From positions 1 to 64,000 of the forward strand of contig NZ_JAFBEB010000009.1 in NCBI RefSeq assembly GCF_016908525.1: a DNA stretch of 64,000 bases, in the 5' to 3' direction. Made by a program: the position numbers and the translations under genes. The notes under the pieces are model-generated. The model did no database searches, was not told the origin of the DNA, and worked only from the letters and a program-made list of their open reading frames with translations. Positions 7,677 to 18,173 of this stretch are shown here, piece by piece. Within the stretch, counting starts at the first letter, position 1; every line of letters begins with the position of its first letter. The DNA is from Brevibacillus fulvus (GTDB lineage: Bacteria > Bacillota > Bacilli > Brevibacillales > Brevibacillaceae).

Positions 7677-8146
7677 GGTTGCGCTCCTTTTGACTGGACG
7701 ATATTTCCGATATAGGCAGGTCTGTATCCGGAATCGCTCAGCGCTTTAATGATCTGCTGCTGACGTTGGTCGTGGTAAATCGGCAGCTTCTGAAAATCGT
7801 CAAACCGAACCCAGCCTGTCCATAAAATCTCTTCGTTTTCTACACCGCCGGGAATCGGCGTCGTCTCTTCCCCGGCCAATTTGGCCAACACACCTACTCC
7901 AACCGTATGTTTTCCTTCACCTGCTTGATCAATCCGCTCATCCACCCACAGCAATCGCTCAAAGTGCACCAATAATCCCGTCTCTTCCCACACTTCCCGC
8001 TGCGTGGCTTCCGGTATCGATTCCAAAAATTCAACACTGCCGCCTGGCAAGCTGTAAAAAGCCTCCTCCCCGTTTCTTTCCTTGATCAGCAATATATTCC
8101 CCTGGTGTTCAACCACCACCGTTACTCTGAGGCGAAGTTCACTCAT
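7673..8146 (-). CDS. NUDIX hydrolase
   Basis: A 157-residue NUDIX-fold pyrophosphatase. The box is complete: G-x5-E-x7-REVWEETG-L at about 36-58 (GSVEFLESIPEATQ then REVWEETGLL), with FYSLPGG just before it. The substrate cannot be read; ADP-ribose or nucleotide substrates are typical. The long frame from 8236 is trimmed to the ATG at 8146 because AAGGGGG lies 6 nt upstream and a good promoter sits at 8204-8232. The next gene, a nucleotidyltransferase, overlaps by 4 nt, so the pair is one operon. Confidence 0.88.
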   Translation of the reverse strand: MSELRLRVTVVVEHQGNILLIKERNGEEAFYSLPGGSVEFLESIPEATQREVWEETGLLVHFERLLWVDERIDQAGEGKHTVGVGVLAKLAGEETTPIPGGVENEEILWTGWVRFDDFQKLPIYHDQRQQQIIKALSDSGYRPAYIGNIVQSKGAQP

Positions 8147-8203
8147 CGTTTTCCCCCTTGTGAGTTGCAAGCACCCGCTCGCACACGTACCATTCGTATC
8201 ATT

Positions 8204-8232
8204 AGTATAGTATGTGAGACCGGCCAACTCAA
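8204..8232 (-). promoter_or_regulatory. Sigma-A promoter of the NUDIX operon
   Basis: Minus strand: TTGAGT (8227-8232), 17-nt spacer, TATACT (8204-8209). The start site would be about 50 nt before the ATG. Confidence 0.7.
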
Positions 8233-8344
8233 ACAATGGTGTTGTTCATTTCGCTGCTCCTTTCCGCTTGCGATACGGATTATGCTCCCCGCTAACGGCA
8301 TCCATCATCATGTCATTTTTCCGATTGGATGGCGGTCACCGAGA

Positions 8345-8380
8345 AAAGGAAAGAAGACGAACTTAACAAGTTCGTCTTCT
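8345..8380 (-). terminator. Terminator of the suf operon
   Basis: A perfect 13-bp stem (8352-8364 with 8368-8380) with a 3-nt loop is followed on the minus strand by a T-rich run (TTTCCTTTTC). It lies about 40 nt after the sufB stop. Confidence 0.85.
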
Positions 8381-8421
8381 ACACGAAAAGCAAAATATGA
8401 ATCGATACCGGCGGGAGAGAA

Positions 8422-9819
8422 TTATCCAATCGAACCTTCCATCTCGAACTTGATCAGACGGTTCATCTCAACCGCGTATTCCATTGGCAATTCTTTCGTA
8501 AACGGTTCGATGAAGCCCATGACGATCATCTCGGTCGCTTCCGCTTCCGACAATCCGCGGCTCATCAGATAGAACAGCTGTTCTTCCGATACTTTGGATA
8601 CGGTCGCTTCATGTTCCAGCGTAATGTTATCGTTCATGATCTCGTTGTACGGGATCGTGTCAGATGTAGACAGTTTATCCAAAATCAGCGTATCGCATTT
8701 GATGTTGGATTTGGAGCCTTGCGATTGACGGCCAAACTGCGACAGACCACGGTAGGTTACTTTCCCGCCATCGCGAGAGATCGATTTGGAAATAATCGTT
8801 GACGTGCAATCGGGAGCCAGATGCACCATTTTTGCGCCGGCATCCTGATGCTGTCCTTTACCGGCTACCGCGATGGACAAGACCGTTCCTTTGGCACGCG
8901 GCCCTTTCATGATCACAGCCGGATATTTCATGGTCAATTTTGAACCGATGTTGCCGTCGATCCATTCCATTGTAGCGTCAGCATAGGCAACCGCACGTTT
9001 CGTTACCAGGTTGTAGACGTTGTTGGACCAGTTTTGAATCGTCGTATAACGCACGCGCGCACGTTCTTTCACGATAATTTCCACGACTGCGGAGTGCAAC
9101 GAGTCCGTACTGTAAATCGGTGCGGTACAGCCTTCTACATAATGGACGAAGCTGTCCTCATCCGCAATGATCAAGGTCCGCTCAAATTGTCCCATATTTT
9201 CAGAATTGATCCGGAAATACGCTTGCAACGGCGTCTCCACTTTTACGCCTTTTGGCACATAAATGAAGGACCCGCCGGACCATACTGCTGAGTTCAACGC
9301 GGCAAACTTGTTATCGGCTGGCGGAATCACTGTGGCGAAGTACTCTTTGACAATCTCCGGATACAGTTTTACCGCAGAATCCATGTCGGTAAACAGCACG
9401 CCTTTTTCTTCCAGGTCTTCCTGCATATTGTGATAAACGACTTCGGATTCGTACTGGGCGGATACCCCGGCAAGGAACTTTTGTTCCGCTTCCGGAATCC
9501 CGAGTTTGTCGAAAGTCGCTTTGATTTCCTCAGGAACCTCATCCCAACTGCGGCCGGTTTTTTCCGACGGTTTTACATAGTACGTAATGTCATCAAAATT
9601 GAGTCCATCGAGATCGCCGCCCCATTTTGGCATCGGAATTTTATTGAAAATGTCCAATGCTTTCAAGCGGAAATCGAGCATCCACTGTGGTTCTCCCTTG
9701 ATGCGGGAGATTTCTTCTACGATCTCACGAGTCAAGCCTTTCTTGGTCCGAAAGACGGAAACGTCCTTATCGTGAAAGCCGTATTGATAATCCTGAAGTT
9801 CTGGGGCTTTCTTTGCCAT
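8422..9819 (-). CDS. sufB: Fe-S cluster assembly scaffold SufB
   Basis: Core scaffold subunit of the SufBCD complex, which builds and transfers Fe-S clusters in the cytoplasm. The 465 residues match the family in length. Visible marks are the [15 protein letters not shown] start, the beta-helix core with [18 protein letters not shown], the conserved EGCTAP stretch containing the cluster-related Cys, and the C-terminal [26 protein letters not shown] shared with SufD. Last gene of the operon sufC-sufD-sufS-sufU-sufB, 7 nt after sufU. The ATG follows AAAGGAGTGAG. The terminator follows directly. Confidence 0.97.
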   Translation of the reverse strand: MAKKAPELQDYQYGFHDKDVSVFRTKKGLTREIVEEISRIKGEPQWMLDFRLKALDIFNKIPMPKWGGDLDGLNFDDITYYVKPSEKTGRSWDEVPEEIKATFDKLGIPEAEQKFLAGVSAQYESEVVYHNMQEDLEEKGVLFTDMDSAVKLYPEIVKEYFATVIPPADNKFAALNSAVWSGGSFIYVPKGVKVETPLQAYFRINSENMGQFERTLIIADEDSFVHYVEGCTAPIYSTDSLHSAVVEIIVKERARVRYTTIQNWSNNVYNLVTKRAVAYADATMEWIDGNIGSKLTMKYPAVIMKGPRAKGTVLSIAVAGKGQHQDAGAKMVHLAPDCTSTIISKSISRDGGKVTYRGLSQFGRQSQGSKSNIKCDTLILDKLSTSDTIPYNEIMNDNITLEHEATVSKVSEEQLFYLMSRGLSEAEATEMIVMGFIEPFTKELPMEYAVEMNRLIKFEMEGSIG

Positions 9820-9826
9820 AGCTTAC

Positions 9827-11483
<1,657 letters not shown>

Positions 11484-12785
11484 TTAGCCCAACTTCCTTT
11501 CAAGCGCCTGCCGAAGTCGATTTTGCACTTCTTCGATTGGGATTTCAGCTACGACTGGTTCCAGGAATCCGAGAATGATCAAGCGTTCCGCTTCTTGGCG
11601 CGAAATACCGCGAGACATGAGATAGTAAATGCTCTCTTCGCTCACACGTCCAACGGATGCCGCATGGCCTGCTTTTACGTCATCTTCATCAATCAACAAA
11701 ATCGGGTTGGCGTCACCGCGCGCTTTTTCACTCAGCATCAAAATGTTCTCCGCTTGTTCGCCGTCGGATTTTTCCGCACCCTTTTCAATTTTGGTAATCC
11801 CGTTTAAAATGGTGACCGCTTCCCCGGTCATCACCGCTTTGCTGACCATATTTGATTCCGTGTAAGTGCCGATATGCTGCACTTGCGAGGTCAGATTTTG
11901 CCGTTGTGCGCCTGTACCGACGGAGACTGTTTTGGTCTCGGTCTGCGAAGCGACACCTTTCAAAATGGTCGTGTTGTTGGCTACGGTGTTTCCGTCATTG
12001 ATCTCGCCCAAAATCCATTCCATCTTCCCATCGCGCTCAACAATCGCCCGACGGAACGCATAGTCGTGAACTTCAGTGGAAAGGGAGCGAACAGAAGCAA
12101 CCTGAACAGAAGCTCCATTTCCAACAAACACTTCGACAATACTGTTGGAGACGAGCGATTGTCCTTCTGCGGAAACGAATGTATCCACATAGGCAACCTT
12201 GCTGTTTGCTTCCGCTACGATCAATACGTGCGGGCAAAGCAAGGAAGCGTCGCCTGCCACTTCAAAGACCGCTTGCAGCGGTGCTTCCAACTCGACATTT
12301 TTGGGCACATAGACGAACACGCCGCCGTTGACCACTGCTGCATGCAAAGCGGTCAATTTATGTTCATCAAAGGCAACAGCCTGCATCCAATATTTTTGCA
12401 CCAGATCGCCATGCTCGCGCAAAGCGGTAGCCAAGTCGGCAAAAATCACGCCTTGTTTGGCCAGCTCCTCTGGGATACTGCGATAAACAATGGAGGCATT
12501 TTTTTGCACCAGCAAAGATTTTGCCGCGGTCAAATCAATTTCCGCTTTGACCACTTCATCCAGTTGATCGGCCGTTGAAAGCTCTTGTTCCTGTTGAAAT
12601 GGCTGAAATTGATCAATGTTCCAGTTATCAATTTTGGTTTTCTCCAATTTTGGCAAAGCCAACTCAGCGAAAGAATCCAGGGCGGTCAATCGTTTTTGCA
12701 AAAACCATTCCGGTTCCTGATTCGCTTTTGAAAATTGGCTGATAGCTTCGCGGTCGAAGCGGAGTTGTGTTTCAACACTCATCAT
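11484..12785 (-). CDS. sufD: Fe-S cluster assembly protein SufD
   Basis: SufB paralogue that completes the SufBC2D complex. 433 residues. The beta-helix core includes FVYVPKNVELEAPLQAVFEV, parallel to the SufB motif, and the C-terminal block IYYLMSRGISRQEAERLIILGFLEPV ends the fold. The N-terminal region (FSKANQEPEWFLQKRLTALD) is typical. The start codon follows GGAGAGGGGG. It lies between sufC (14-nt gap) and sufS (0-nt gap). Confidence 0.96.
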   Translation of the reverse strand: MMSVETQLRFDREAISQFSKANQEPEWFLQKRLTALDSFAELALPKLEKTKIDNWNIDQFQPFQQEQELSTADQLDEVVKAEIDLTAAKSLLVQKNASIVYRSIPEELAKQGVIFADLATALREHGDLVQKYWMQAVAFDEHKLTALHAAVVNGGVFVYVPKNVELEAPLQAVFEVAGDASLLCPHVLIVAEANSKVAYVDTFVSAEGQSLVSNSIVEVFVGNGASVQVASVRSLSTEVHDYAFRRAIVERDGKMEWILGEINDGNTVANNTTILKGVASQTETKTVSVGTGAQRQNLTSQVQHIGTYTESNMVSKAVMTGEAVTILNGITKIEKGAEKSDGEQAENILMLSEKARGDANPILLIDEDDVKAGHAASVGRVSEESIYYLMSRGISRQEAERLIILGFLEPVVAEIPIEEVQNRLRQALERKLG

Positions 12786-12799
12786 CAGTACCCCCTCTC

Positions 12800-13588
12800 C
12801 TACACGCTTGCATTAACGGTTTCATCAACGATACCGAGCTCTTCTTTTACCCAATCATAGCCTTCCGCTTCCAGTCTTTCCGCCAGTTCGGAACCGCCGG
12901 ATTTTACAATGCGTCCTTGCATCATCACATGCACAAAATCAGGTTTCACGTAGTTCAACAAACGCTGATAGTGGGTGATCACCAGGAACCCGCGATCGGC
13001 GGAACGCATTTCATTGACGCCGTTTGCGACGATTTTCAGCGCATCGATGTCCAGACCGGAGTCGATTTCATCAAGGATGCAAATGCTTGGTTCTAGCATC
13101 ATCATTTGCAGGATTTCGTTCCGTTTTTTCTCTCCGCCGGAAAAACCTTCATTGAGGTAGCGATGGGCGAAAGATTCGTCCATTTCCAGAGTGGCCATTT
13201 TTTTGTCCATTTCCCGGATAAACTTCATCAGAGAGATTTCGTTGCCTTCACCGCGGCGAGCATTGATCGCAGAACGGAGAAAATCAGAGTTGGTTACCCC
13301 GCTGATTTCCGAAGGATATTGCATTGCCAGGAACAGACCGGCGCGAGCCCGCTCGTCCACCGCCATTTCCAATACGTCTTCGCCGTTCAGCGTTACGCTT
13401 CCGCTGGTAACTTCATATTTGGGATGCCCCATCAAAGTCGAAGCAAGCGTAGATTTTCCCGTACCGTTCGGACCCATGATGGCGTGAATTTCGCCGCCTT
13501 TGATCTCCAGCGAGAGTCCTTTCAAAATTTCCTTATCTTCAATCTTGGCATGAAGATCTTTTATCACCAAATGTGGCACTGCAGTCAT
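12800..13588 (-). CDS. sufC: SufC ATPase of the Suf complex
   Basis: ABC-type ATPase that powers the SufBC2D scaffold; not a membrane transporter. 262 residues. Walker A is GPNGTGKST near 39-47, the signature is FSGGEKKR near 149-156, Walker B is [12 protein letters not shown] with catalytic Glu, and the H-loop is VITHYQRLL. The start codon follows GGAGGG. First gene of the operon, with a promoter at 13696-13724. Confidence 0.97.
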   Translation of the reverse strand: MTAVPHLVIKDLHAKIEDKEILKGLSLEIKGGEIHAIMGPNGTGKSTLASTLMGHPKYEVTSGSVTLNGEDVLEMAVDERARAGLFLAMQYPSEISGVTNSDFLRSAINARRGEGNEISLMKFIREMDKKMATLEMDESFAHRYLNEGFSGGEKKRNEILQMMMLEPSICILDEIDSGLDIDALKIVANGVNEMRSADRGFLVITHYQRLLNYVKPDFVHVMMQGRIVKSGGSELAERLEAEGYDWVKEELGIVDETVNASV

Positions 13589-13671
13589 TGCTTTTTCCCT
13601 CCAATGAACATATCTAAATTGTACTCGATTGATTCCACTCAGCCATTCATCTTAGTATCTCAAAGCCAGAG

Positions 13672-13724
13672 ATTCTCAATCCATTCTCAATTACCATTCT
13701 ATAATAATAATAATTTTAAATCAA
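13672..13724 (-). promoter_or_regulatory. suf promoter with tandem downstream repeats
   Basis: Minus strand: TTGATT (13719-13724), 17-nt spacer, TAGAAT (13696-13701). Just downstream of the -10 the octamer TTGAGAAT occurs twice on the minus strand (13683-13690 and 13672-13679), 11 bp apart, about one helical turn. The repeats would lie at the start of the transcript and are a candidate operator; they do not match the Bacillus Fur or PerR consensus I know. Confidence 0.6.
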
Positions 13725-13786
13725 GGAACGCGTCGTTCTTTTTATAAATATTCTTGTTTAGTATGTAAAGAAATCCCAGTTTGAAA

Positions 13787-13830
13787 AAAGGAGAAAACCG
13801 CCTGCCCTGTGCGGGCTTCTGACGGTTTTC
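13787..13830 (-). terminator. Terminator downstream of the DUF1802 gene
   Basis: An 8-bp outer stem (13793-13800 with 13823-13830) encloses a GC-rich inner stem (GCCC/GGGC), followed on the minus strand by CTCCTTTTTT. Confidence 0.85.
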
Positions 13831-13835
13831 CTACA

Positions 13836-14435
13836 TTATCCTTGTAACAAAGCGAGAATCTCTTTTCGCTTGGATGCATACTCTTCATCCGTCAAGACCG
13901 GGGTCAGATCGGTTGGAGCAACGCTCTCCAACAGATGATGCCAGGATTTGCACCCTTTGTATTCATCGGCAATCTCAATCACGCTCGGTTGATTTAATTT
14001 ATATACACGGGCAAACAAGATATGCAGCGGCTTTTTCTTTTTCCAATGGAGACGGACGTCGGCAAAGTTATCGGTCCAGATGTGGTATGGCGCCAGCGCG
14101 CGCAGCTTTTCCTCATCAAGCAGTTCGACGTCATCTGTAATATGTGCGATATATTCAACTGTTACCGTCGTTTTCTCCGGACTCCATCCTTCAAGCGTTG
14201 ATTGCAGCAGCGGATGAAACTCCGGCTTCACCATTTCCGCTTTTTGATGCTCGTAAGTCGGATAGAGATAAAAGGTGTCGTTTTCCAGTTTGAACTCACG
14301 CGTTTCTTCATATAAACCGCCTTTGCGGATGGTAATAATCTGGTTTCCCATGCCAAGCGCCTTTATGGCAACAGCCCATTCTTTCAAAGCCAGTGTAGAC
14401 GTTGGTTGCTGTATTGCGGTAAGGATAACAATCAC
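13836..14435 (-). CDS. DUF1802 family protein
   Basis: Cytoplasmic protein of about 199 residues, function unknown. Family marks are LALKEWAVAIKALGMGNQI near 16-34, an IRKGG motif, FYLYPTYEHQ near 55-64 and the LRALAPYHIWT stretch. The start is unclear: the frame opens at a GTG at 14435 that almost touches the AGAGGGGAG ribosome binding site, and no ATG is available nearby, so a rare start codon a few bases downstream is possible. A transcript of its own is likely, since the pckA terminator lies upstream and its own terminator downstream. Confidence 0.8.
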   Translation of the reverse strand: MIVILTAIQQPTSTLALKEWAVAIKALGMGNQIITIRKGGLYEETREFKLENDTFYLYPTYEHQKAEMVKPEFHPLLQSTLEGWSPEKTTVTVEYIAHITDDVELLDEEKLRALAPYHIWTDNFADVRLHWKKKKPLHILFARVYKLNQPSVIEIADEYKGCKSWHHLLESVAPTDLTPVLTDEEYASKRKEILALLQG

Positions 14436-14521
14436 TCCCCTCTTTTGTCCAAGTGCAGCCTTGATTGTTCATCCTCATTATTGTAGCAAAAGAGGCGGGG
14501 AGTTGAAAGTTGGAAAACCGC

Positions 14522-14557
14522 AAAAAAAGAGTTTTGCCACCAACAGGCGACAAAACT
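14522..14557 (-). terminator. Terminator of pckA
   Basis: Minus strand: a stem starting AGTTTTG with an internal GCC/GGC pair closes at 14530, followed by CTTTTTTT. Confidence 0.82.
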
Positions 14558-14585
14558 TTTTTTCCATCCAGATGAGCAGGATCGG

Positions 14586-16163
14586 CTATGCTTTTGGTCC
14601 TGCCTGAGCGATTTGTTTGTGTTCAGGAAATTTTTTGGCGAAGTTTTCGGCAAAGCGTTTGGCCAACTCTTCTGCCTGCTTGTCGAAGTCCGCCTTGTTT
14701 TCCCACGTATTGCGCGGTTGCAGCACCTCTGCGGGAACGCCCGGACAGGAAACCGGCACTTGCACGCCGAAGGTTGGATCAGTAACGTACTCCACATTGG
14801 CCAGTTCCCCATTGAGCGCAGCGGTGACCATCGCACGGGTATAGCCCAGATTGATCCGTTTGCCCACACCGACCGGACCACCCGTCCAACCTGTATTGAC
14901 CAGGTATACTTGTACATTGTGCTCTTCAATTTTCTTGCCGAGCATCTCCGCATATACGACCGGATGCAGCGGCAAAAACGGCGAACCGAAGCAGGTGGAA
15001 AACTCGGTTTGCGGAGTGGTTACGCCGCGCTCTGTCCCCGCCATTTTACTCGTATATCCGGACAGGAAATGATACATCGCTTGCTCTTTGGTCAATCTGG
15101 AGATCGGAGGTATTACCCCAAACGAGTCTGCAGTCAAAAAGATGATGACATGGGGATGACCGCCGATACCCGGGATGACAGCGCCAGGGATCATCTCCAC
15201 AGGGTAAGCGGCACGAGTGTTTTCCGTATAGGTTTTGCTGTCAAAGTCGGCTTGGCGCGTTTCCGGATCAATCACCACATTTTCCAACACCGTGCCAAAC
15301 TGGATCGCCTGCCAGATTTGCGGTTCTCCCTCTGCGGACAAGTTGATGCATTTGGCGTAGCAACCGCCTTCAATATTAAAGACGCCGTTATCGGACCAAC
15401 CGTGCTCGTCGTCACCGATCAGATGGCGATTCGGATCAGCCGACAACGTTGTTTTGCCCGTACCGGACAGACCGAAAAACAGCGCAACATCGCCTTCTTT
15501 GCCAATGTTGGCGGAGCAGTGCATCGACAGCACATTGCGTTGTGGCAACAGCATGTTCATAATGCTGAAGATCGATTTCTTCATTTCGCCTGCATATTCG
15601 GTACCGCCAATCAGGACGATTTTTTGCGTGAAACTGATAATGATAAACGTTTCCGAATGGGTTCCGTGTATCGCCGGATCGGCTTTGAAGCCCGGAACGG
15701 AAACAATCGTAAACTCCGCTTGATGCTGTGCCAGCTCTTCCGCTGTCGGACGAATAAACAATTGGCGGGCAAACAAGTTATGCCAAGCATACTCGTTAAT
15801 CACCCTGATCGGTAAACGAAAGGATCGCTCTGCTCCGGCAAATCCGTCAAAAACGAACAGCTTTTTGCCGTGCAAATATTCCATGACATCCTGGTACAAA
15901 CGAGTGAAATTGTCTACAGAAAGCGGCTGGTTGACTGGTCCCCAGTTGATCTTGTCGTGAACCGACGCTTCATCGACGACAAACTTGTCTTTGGGCGAGC
16001 GGCCTGTATATTTGCCTGTCAACGCATTCAGCGCTCCTTTGTCCGTGAGCACCCCTTCTCCGCGTTGAACAGCAAGTTCCACCAGTTTCGCCACCGGCAA
16101 ATTAAAATGCGCTTCCGTCGCTTGCAATACTTCATCCAGTTTTGCAGCCGTCTTCGTTTCCAT
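14586..16163 (-). CDS. pckA: Phosphoenolpyruvate carboxykinase (ATP)
   Basis: Converts oxaloacetate and ATP to phosphoenolpyruvate, the first committed step of gluconeogenesis. 525 residues, the usual length. The kinase-1a P-loop [13 protein letters not shown], the R-rich [16 protein letters not shown] region, YAGEMKKS and the [15 protein letters not shown] block are intact. The start is placed at the ATG at 16163 (GGAAGGAG, 11-nt spacing); the longer frame from 16223 covers the untranslated leader. A CcpN-like box lies on the promoter, matching the known repression of pckA by glucose in Bacillus. Confidence 0.97.
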   Translation of the reverse strand: METKTAAKLDEVLQATEAHFNLPVAKLVELAVQRGEGVLTDKGALNALTGKYTGRSPKDKFVVDEASVHDKINWGPVNQPLSVDNFTRLYQDVMEYLHGKKLFVFDGFAGAERSFRLPIRVINEYAWHNLFARQLFIRPTAEELAQHQAEFTIVSVPGFKADPAIHGTHSETFIIISFTQKIVLIGGTEYAGEMKKSIFSIMNMLLPQRNVLSMHCSANIGKEGDVALFFGLSGTGKTTLSADPNRHLIGDDEHGWSDNGVFNIEGGCYAKCINLSAEGEPQIWQAIQFGTVLENVVIDPETRQADFDSKTYTENTRAAYPVEMIPGAVIPGIGGHPHVIIFLTADSFGVIPPISRLTKEQAMYHFLSGYTSKMAGTERGVTTPQTEFSTCFGSPFLPLHPVVYAEMLGKKIEEHNVQVYLVNTGWTGGPVGVGKRINLGYTRAMVTAALNGELANVEYVTDPTFGVQVPVSCPGVPAEVLQPRNTWENKADFDKQAEELAKRFAENFAKKFPEHKQIAQAGPKA

Positions 16164-16238
16164 TCGTAAACGAACTCCTTCCCAAAATGAGGTCACCGTG
16201 TATGTTTTTTCTTTATTTCGCAAAGTTGATTTGCAATT

Positions 16239-16249
16239 AGTATATCACA
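16239..16249 (-). promoter_or_regulatory. pckA promoter -10 overlapped by a CcpN-like operator
   Basis: On the minus strand 16249-16239 reads TGTGATATACT, which fits every position of the CcpN consensus TRTGHYATAYW as I recall it, and its last six bases are the -10 box TATACT (16239-16244). No good -35 is visible. CcpN represses pckA and gapB during glycolytic growth in B. subtilis; control here is inferred. Confidence 0.65.
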
Positions 16250-16307
16250 TTAAATAAATTGAGACACACCTTTTGGGCGCTTTCTGTTAAAAAAGTGTGA
16301 AATGTTT

Positions 16308-16348
16308 AAAAAAGGTTGGTTGTATCCCTTTTGAGATACAACCAACCT
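16308..16348 (-). terminator. Terminator of amhX
   Basis: A perfect 14-bp stem (16313-16326 with 16335-16348), 8-nt loop, then TTTTTT on the minus strand. Confidence 0.92.
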
Positions 16349-16370
16349 GATCGAGTTCGCTTAACCGCCT

Positions 16371-17519
16371 TTATTTCGACAGTTTGTCAAACGTGCGCAC
16401 GACTACTCTTGCCAAAATTTCTACACCGCTCACCAGCGCTTCCCGATTAAAAGTCATTTCCGGATGGTGCAATCCCGGCGTAAGATCGCAACCCAACGCC
16501 AGCATTGTCGCTTTAATCGCCGGCCTTGAAACGGTATAGTGATGAAAATCTTCCGCACCTGGCGTCACCGGTGCCTCTCCCAGCTTGTCTGCGCCAAGCG
16601 TGTCAACGATCGCTTGCGCCATCAACTGCTTGGCTTCTTCGTCGACTTCCGCTGCAACCATGCTCGAGCCGGGAGTGAGCTTGATCGCAGCGCCATACAT
16701 GGCGGCAGCACCTTGTACAACCCTATTTACGCCCGCGACCAACTCTTCCATCGCCTGATTGGTTTGTGCCCGCAGATCAAGCGCGAACGTGGCATAGTCA
16801 GGGATAATATTGTAACTTTCTCCCCCGGCCTGCAGCATGGTCATCTTGACCGTCGCCGGAACGACCGGATTGATATGAATATCGGCCAAGCCATTTACAA
16901 TGGCGCTTGCTACTTCGATGACGTTGACCCCGAGATGCGGCCGCGCTCCGTGAGCGGCTGTCCCCTTGATCTCGCCTTCGATAAACATGGCGGCACCATT
17001 GTAAATCGCCGGACCGGCAAAACCATCTTTCATCTCCTGCACCGGGCGCAAATGAACCCCAAACAAATACTCGATATCATCGACCATCCCTTTTTCCACC
17101 AGCTTCAATGCGCCGTTGCCCTTTTCCTCCGCTGGCTGGAACAAAATTTTCAACGTCCCTTTTGGTTGAAAACCGGCTGCGATCAGGCTTTCGACCGCCT
17201 CGAGAACCATCGTCATGTGTGCATCGTGCCCGCAGGAGTGATTGGCCCGCCATTCGCCGTCAACGATTTGCCAAAGAGCATCTATGTCCGTTCGCAATCC
17301 GACGACCGGTTTCCCTTCCCCCCATTCCGCAACCAGTCCGGTACAATCCTCAAAAGTGGTCACGCGCAACCCCAACCGGCGGGCTCTAGCTTCCAGATAG
17401 CGGGTCGTTTCTACCTCTTTCCAACTGATTTCCGGATTGGCGTGCAAATGGGAAAATGTGTTCAGGATCGCTTCTTTGCGTGAAGCTACCGTCTCTTTTA
17501 ACGCAGCTGCTATGTCCAT
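16371..17519 (-). CDS. amhX: M20 family amidohydrolase, AmhX-like
   Basis: Zinc amidohydrolase of peptidase family M20, close to B. subtilis AmhX in length (382 residues) and sequence. Metal-site motifs are DIDALWQ near 78-84, NHSCGHDAHMTMV near 93-105, the catalytic Glu pair in PAEEKGNGALK, and the C-terminal LHHPEMTF. The dimerisation domain contains GTAAHGARPHLGVN. No signal peptide, so cytoplasmic. Members cut N-acyl or amide bonds of amino-acid derivatives; the natural substrate is unknown. The ATG at 17519 follows AAGGGAG; the longer frame to 17582 has no ribosome binding site. It lies 82 nt downstream of the SCP2-like gene and ends at a strong terminator. Confidence 0.92.
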   Translation of the reverse strand: MDIAAALKETVASRKEAILNTFSHLHANPEISWKEVETTRYLEARARRLGLRVTTFEDCTGLVAEWGEGKPVVGLRTDIDALWQIVDGEWRANHSCGHDAHMTMVLEAVESLIAAGFQPKGTLKILFQPAEEKGNGALKLVEKGMVDDIEYLFGVHLRPVQEMKDGFAGPAIYNGAAMFIEGEIKGTAAHGARPHLGVNVIEVASAIVNGLADIHINPVVPATVKMTMLQAGGESYNIIPDYATFALDLRAQTNQAMEELVAGVNRVVQGAAAMYGAAIKLTPGSSMVAAEVDEEAKQLMAQAIVDTLGADKLGEAPVTPGAEDFHHYTVSRPAIKATMLALGCDLTPGLHHPEMTFNREALVSGVEILARVVVRTFDKLSK

Positions 17520-17601
17520 CGTAATATCTCCCTTGAGCGAAAAGTTTAATCTTACTCCATTATTATAACGCAATTTTGGCAAAATTTCATTTTTAACGAA
17601 C

Positions 17602-17946
17602 TTAACTTAACCGAATCAATGTTTCCAGCTTCAGTTGATCGCGCAGATGGCCGCTGATCTTAATTTCCTTTTTGGCGTATAGATAAGACAAAGCATCTCC
17701 GGCGAACAATAATTGAAAGTTGCGTTCGGTTCCGGTTAACAGCAGGTCAATCGGCTGTCCTTCCTGCCATTCACACCATTCCATCTCTTCTCCGCGAAAA
17801 GTAAGGCTGAACCGAAGCTGTTGATCTTCCACAATAATCCCCACCCGGCGCGTCCAGTTGTGCCGAATCGAGTTTAGGTATGGCTTTCGCTTTAATCGTT
17901 CAATGAATCGTTGCAGCATCGCCGCCATCTTTTCCAACCCCCTCAT
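17602..17946 (-). CDS. SCP2 sterol-carrier-like domain protein
   Basis: A 114-residue protein whose C-terminal half matches the SCP2 lipid-binding fold: a beta strand pair RFSLTFRGEEMEW, then IDLLLTGTERNFQLLFAGDALSYLYAKKEIKISGHL and a final LKLETLIRLS. Such small proteins in Bacillales have no proven role. The start is taken at the ATG at 17946 (GGAGAG, 11-nt spacing); a second ATG at 17928 is possible. The upstream part of the frame (to 18060) overlaps a highly structured stretch and is not counted. It probably shares a transcript with amhX. Confidence 0.65.
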   Translation of the reverse strand: MRGLEKMAAMLQRFIERLKRKPYLNSIRHNWTRRVGIIVEDQQLRFSLTFRGEEMEWCEWQEGQPIDLLLTGTERNFQLLFAGDALSYLYAKKEIKISGHLRDQLKLETLIRLS

Positions 17947-18025
17947 CGTCTCGCTCTCTCCTGTTTTTCGTGAACAGCAAAGTCGAATCCTTTGGCGAGA
18001 GTTTAGAGGTACTGTCGGTTGCTGT

Positions 18026-18170
18026 CTTCCTGTCCGAAAACTTCTCGACAGGAAGCGCAAAAGGCCGCTTTGTTCATGCGGTGGCCGTCGGGGTCTCTGC
18101 CAGGGCGCTACAAATAAAATAGGCCGCCGAGCTTTGCCAACTCGACAGCCTGACGCCCTGCTTCGGGCAT
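18026..18170. other. Dense hairpin region between the VOC and SCP2-like genes; possible structured RNA
   Basis: On the minus strand, in order: hairpin GCCC/GGGC (18155-18168); a closing helix AGGGCG/CGCCCU around a long hairpin (AGGCTGTCGAG with CTCGGCGGCCT, loop TTGGCAAAG); then GGCC-CCGC/GCGGCC followed by TTTT (about 18062-18084); then a perfect 9-bp hairpin CTTCCTGTC/GACAGGAAG (18026-18055). On the plus strand the hairpin at 18155-18168 is followed by ATTTTTT, a fair terminator with no protein gene upstream. The stretch could be a riboswitch or attenuator for the SCP2-like gene, or a plus-strand small RNA. It matches no riboswitch class that I can recall. Confidence 0.45.
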
Positions 18171-18173
18171 TTT

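Noticed and set aside
13672-13690. Fur box in the suf promoter
   Set aside because: The repeats are direct, not inverted, and do not fit the 7-1-7 pattern TGATAAT-N-ATTATCA.
17947-18060. Long N-terminal extension of the SCP2-like protein
   Set aside because: No ribosome binding site at the upstream start and the stretch folds into hairpins; the ATG at 17946 has a proper site.
18062-18170. Possible cyclic di-GMP-I riboswitch on the minus strand (GCAAAGC and GGCCTA stretches)
   Set aside because: The invariant AAACC hairpin and the second arm are missing, and the two stretches belong to one continuous 11-bp hairpin, which the class does not have.
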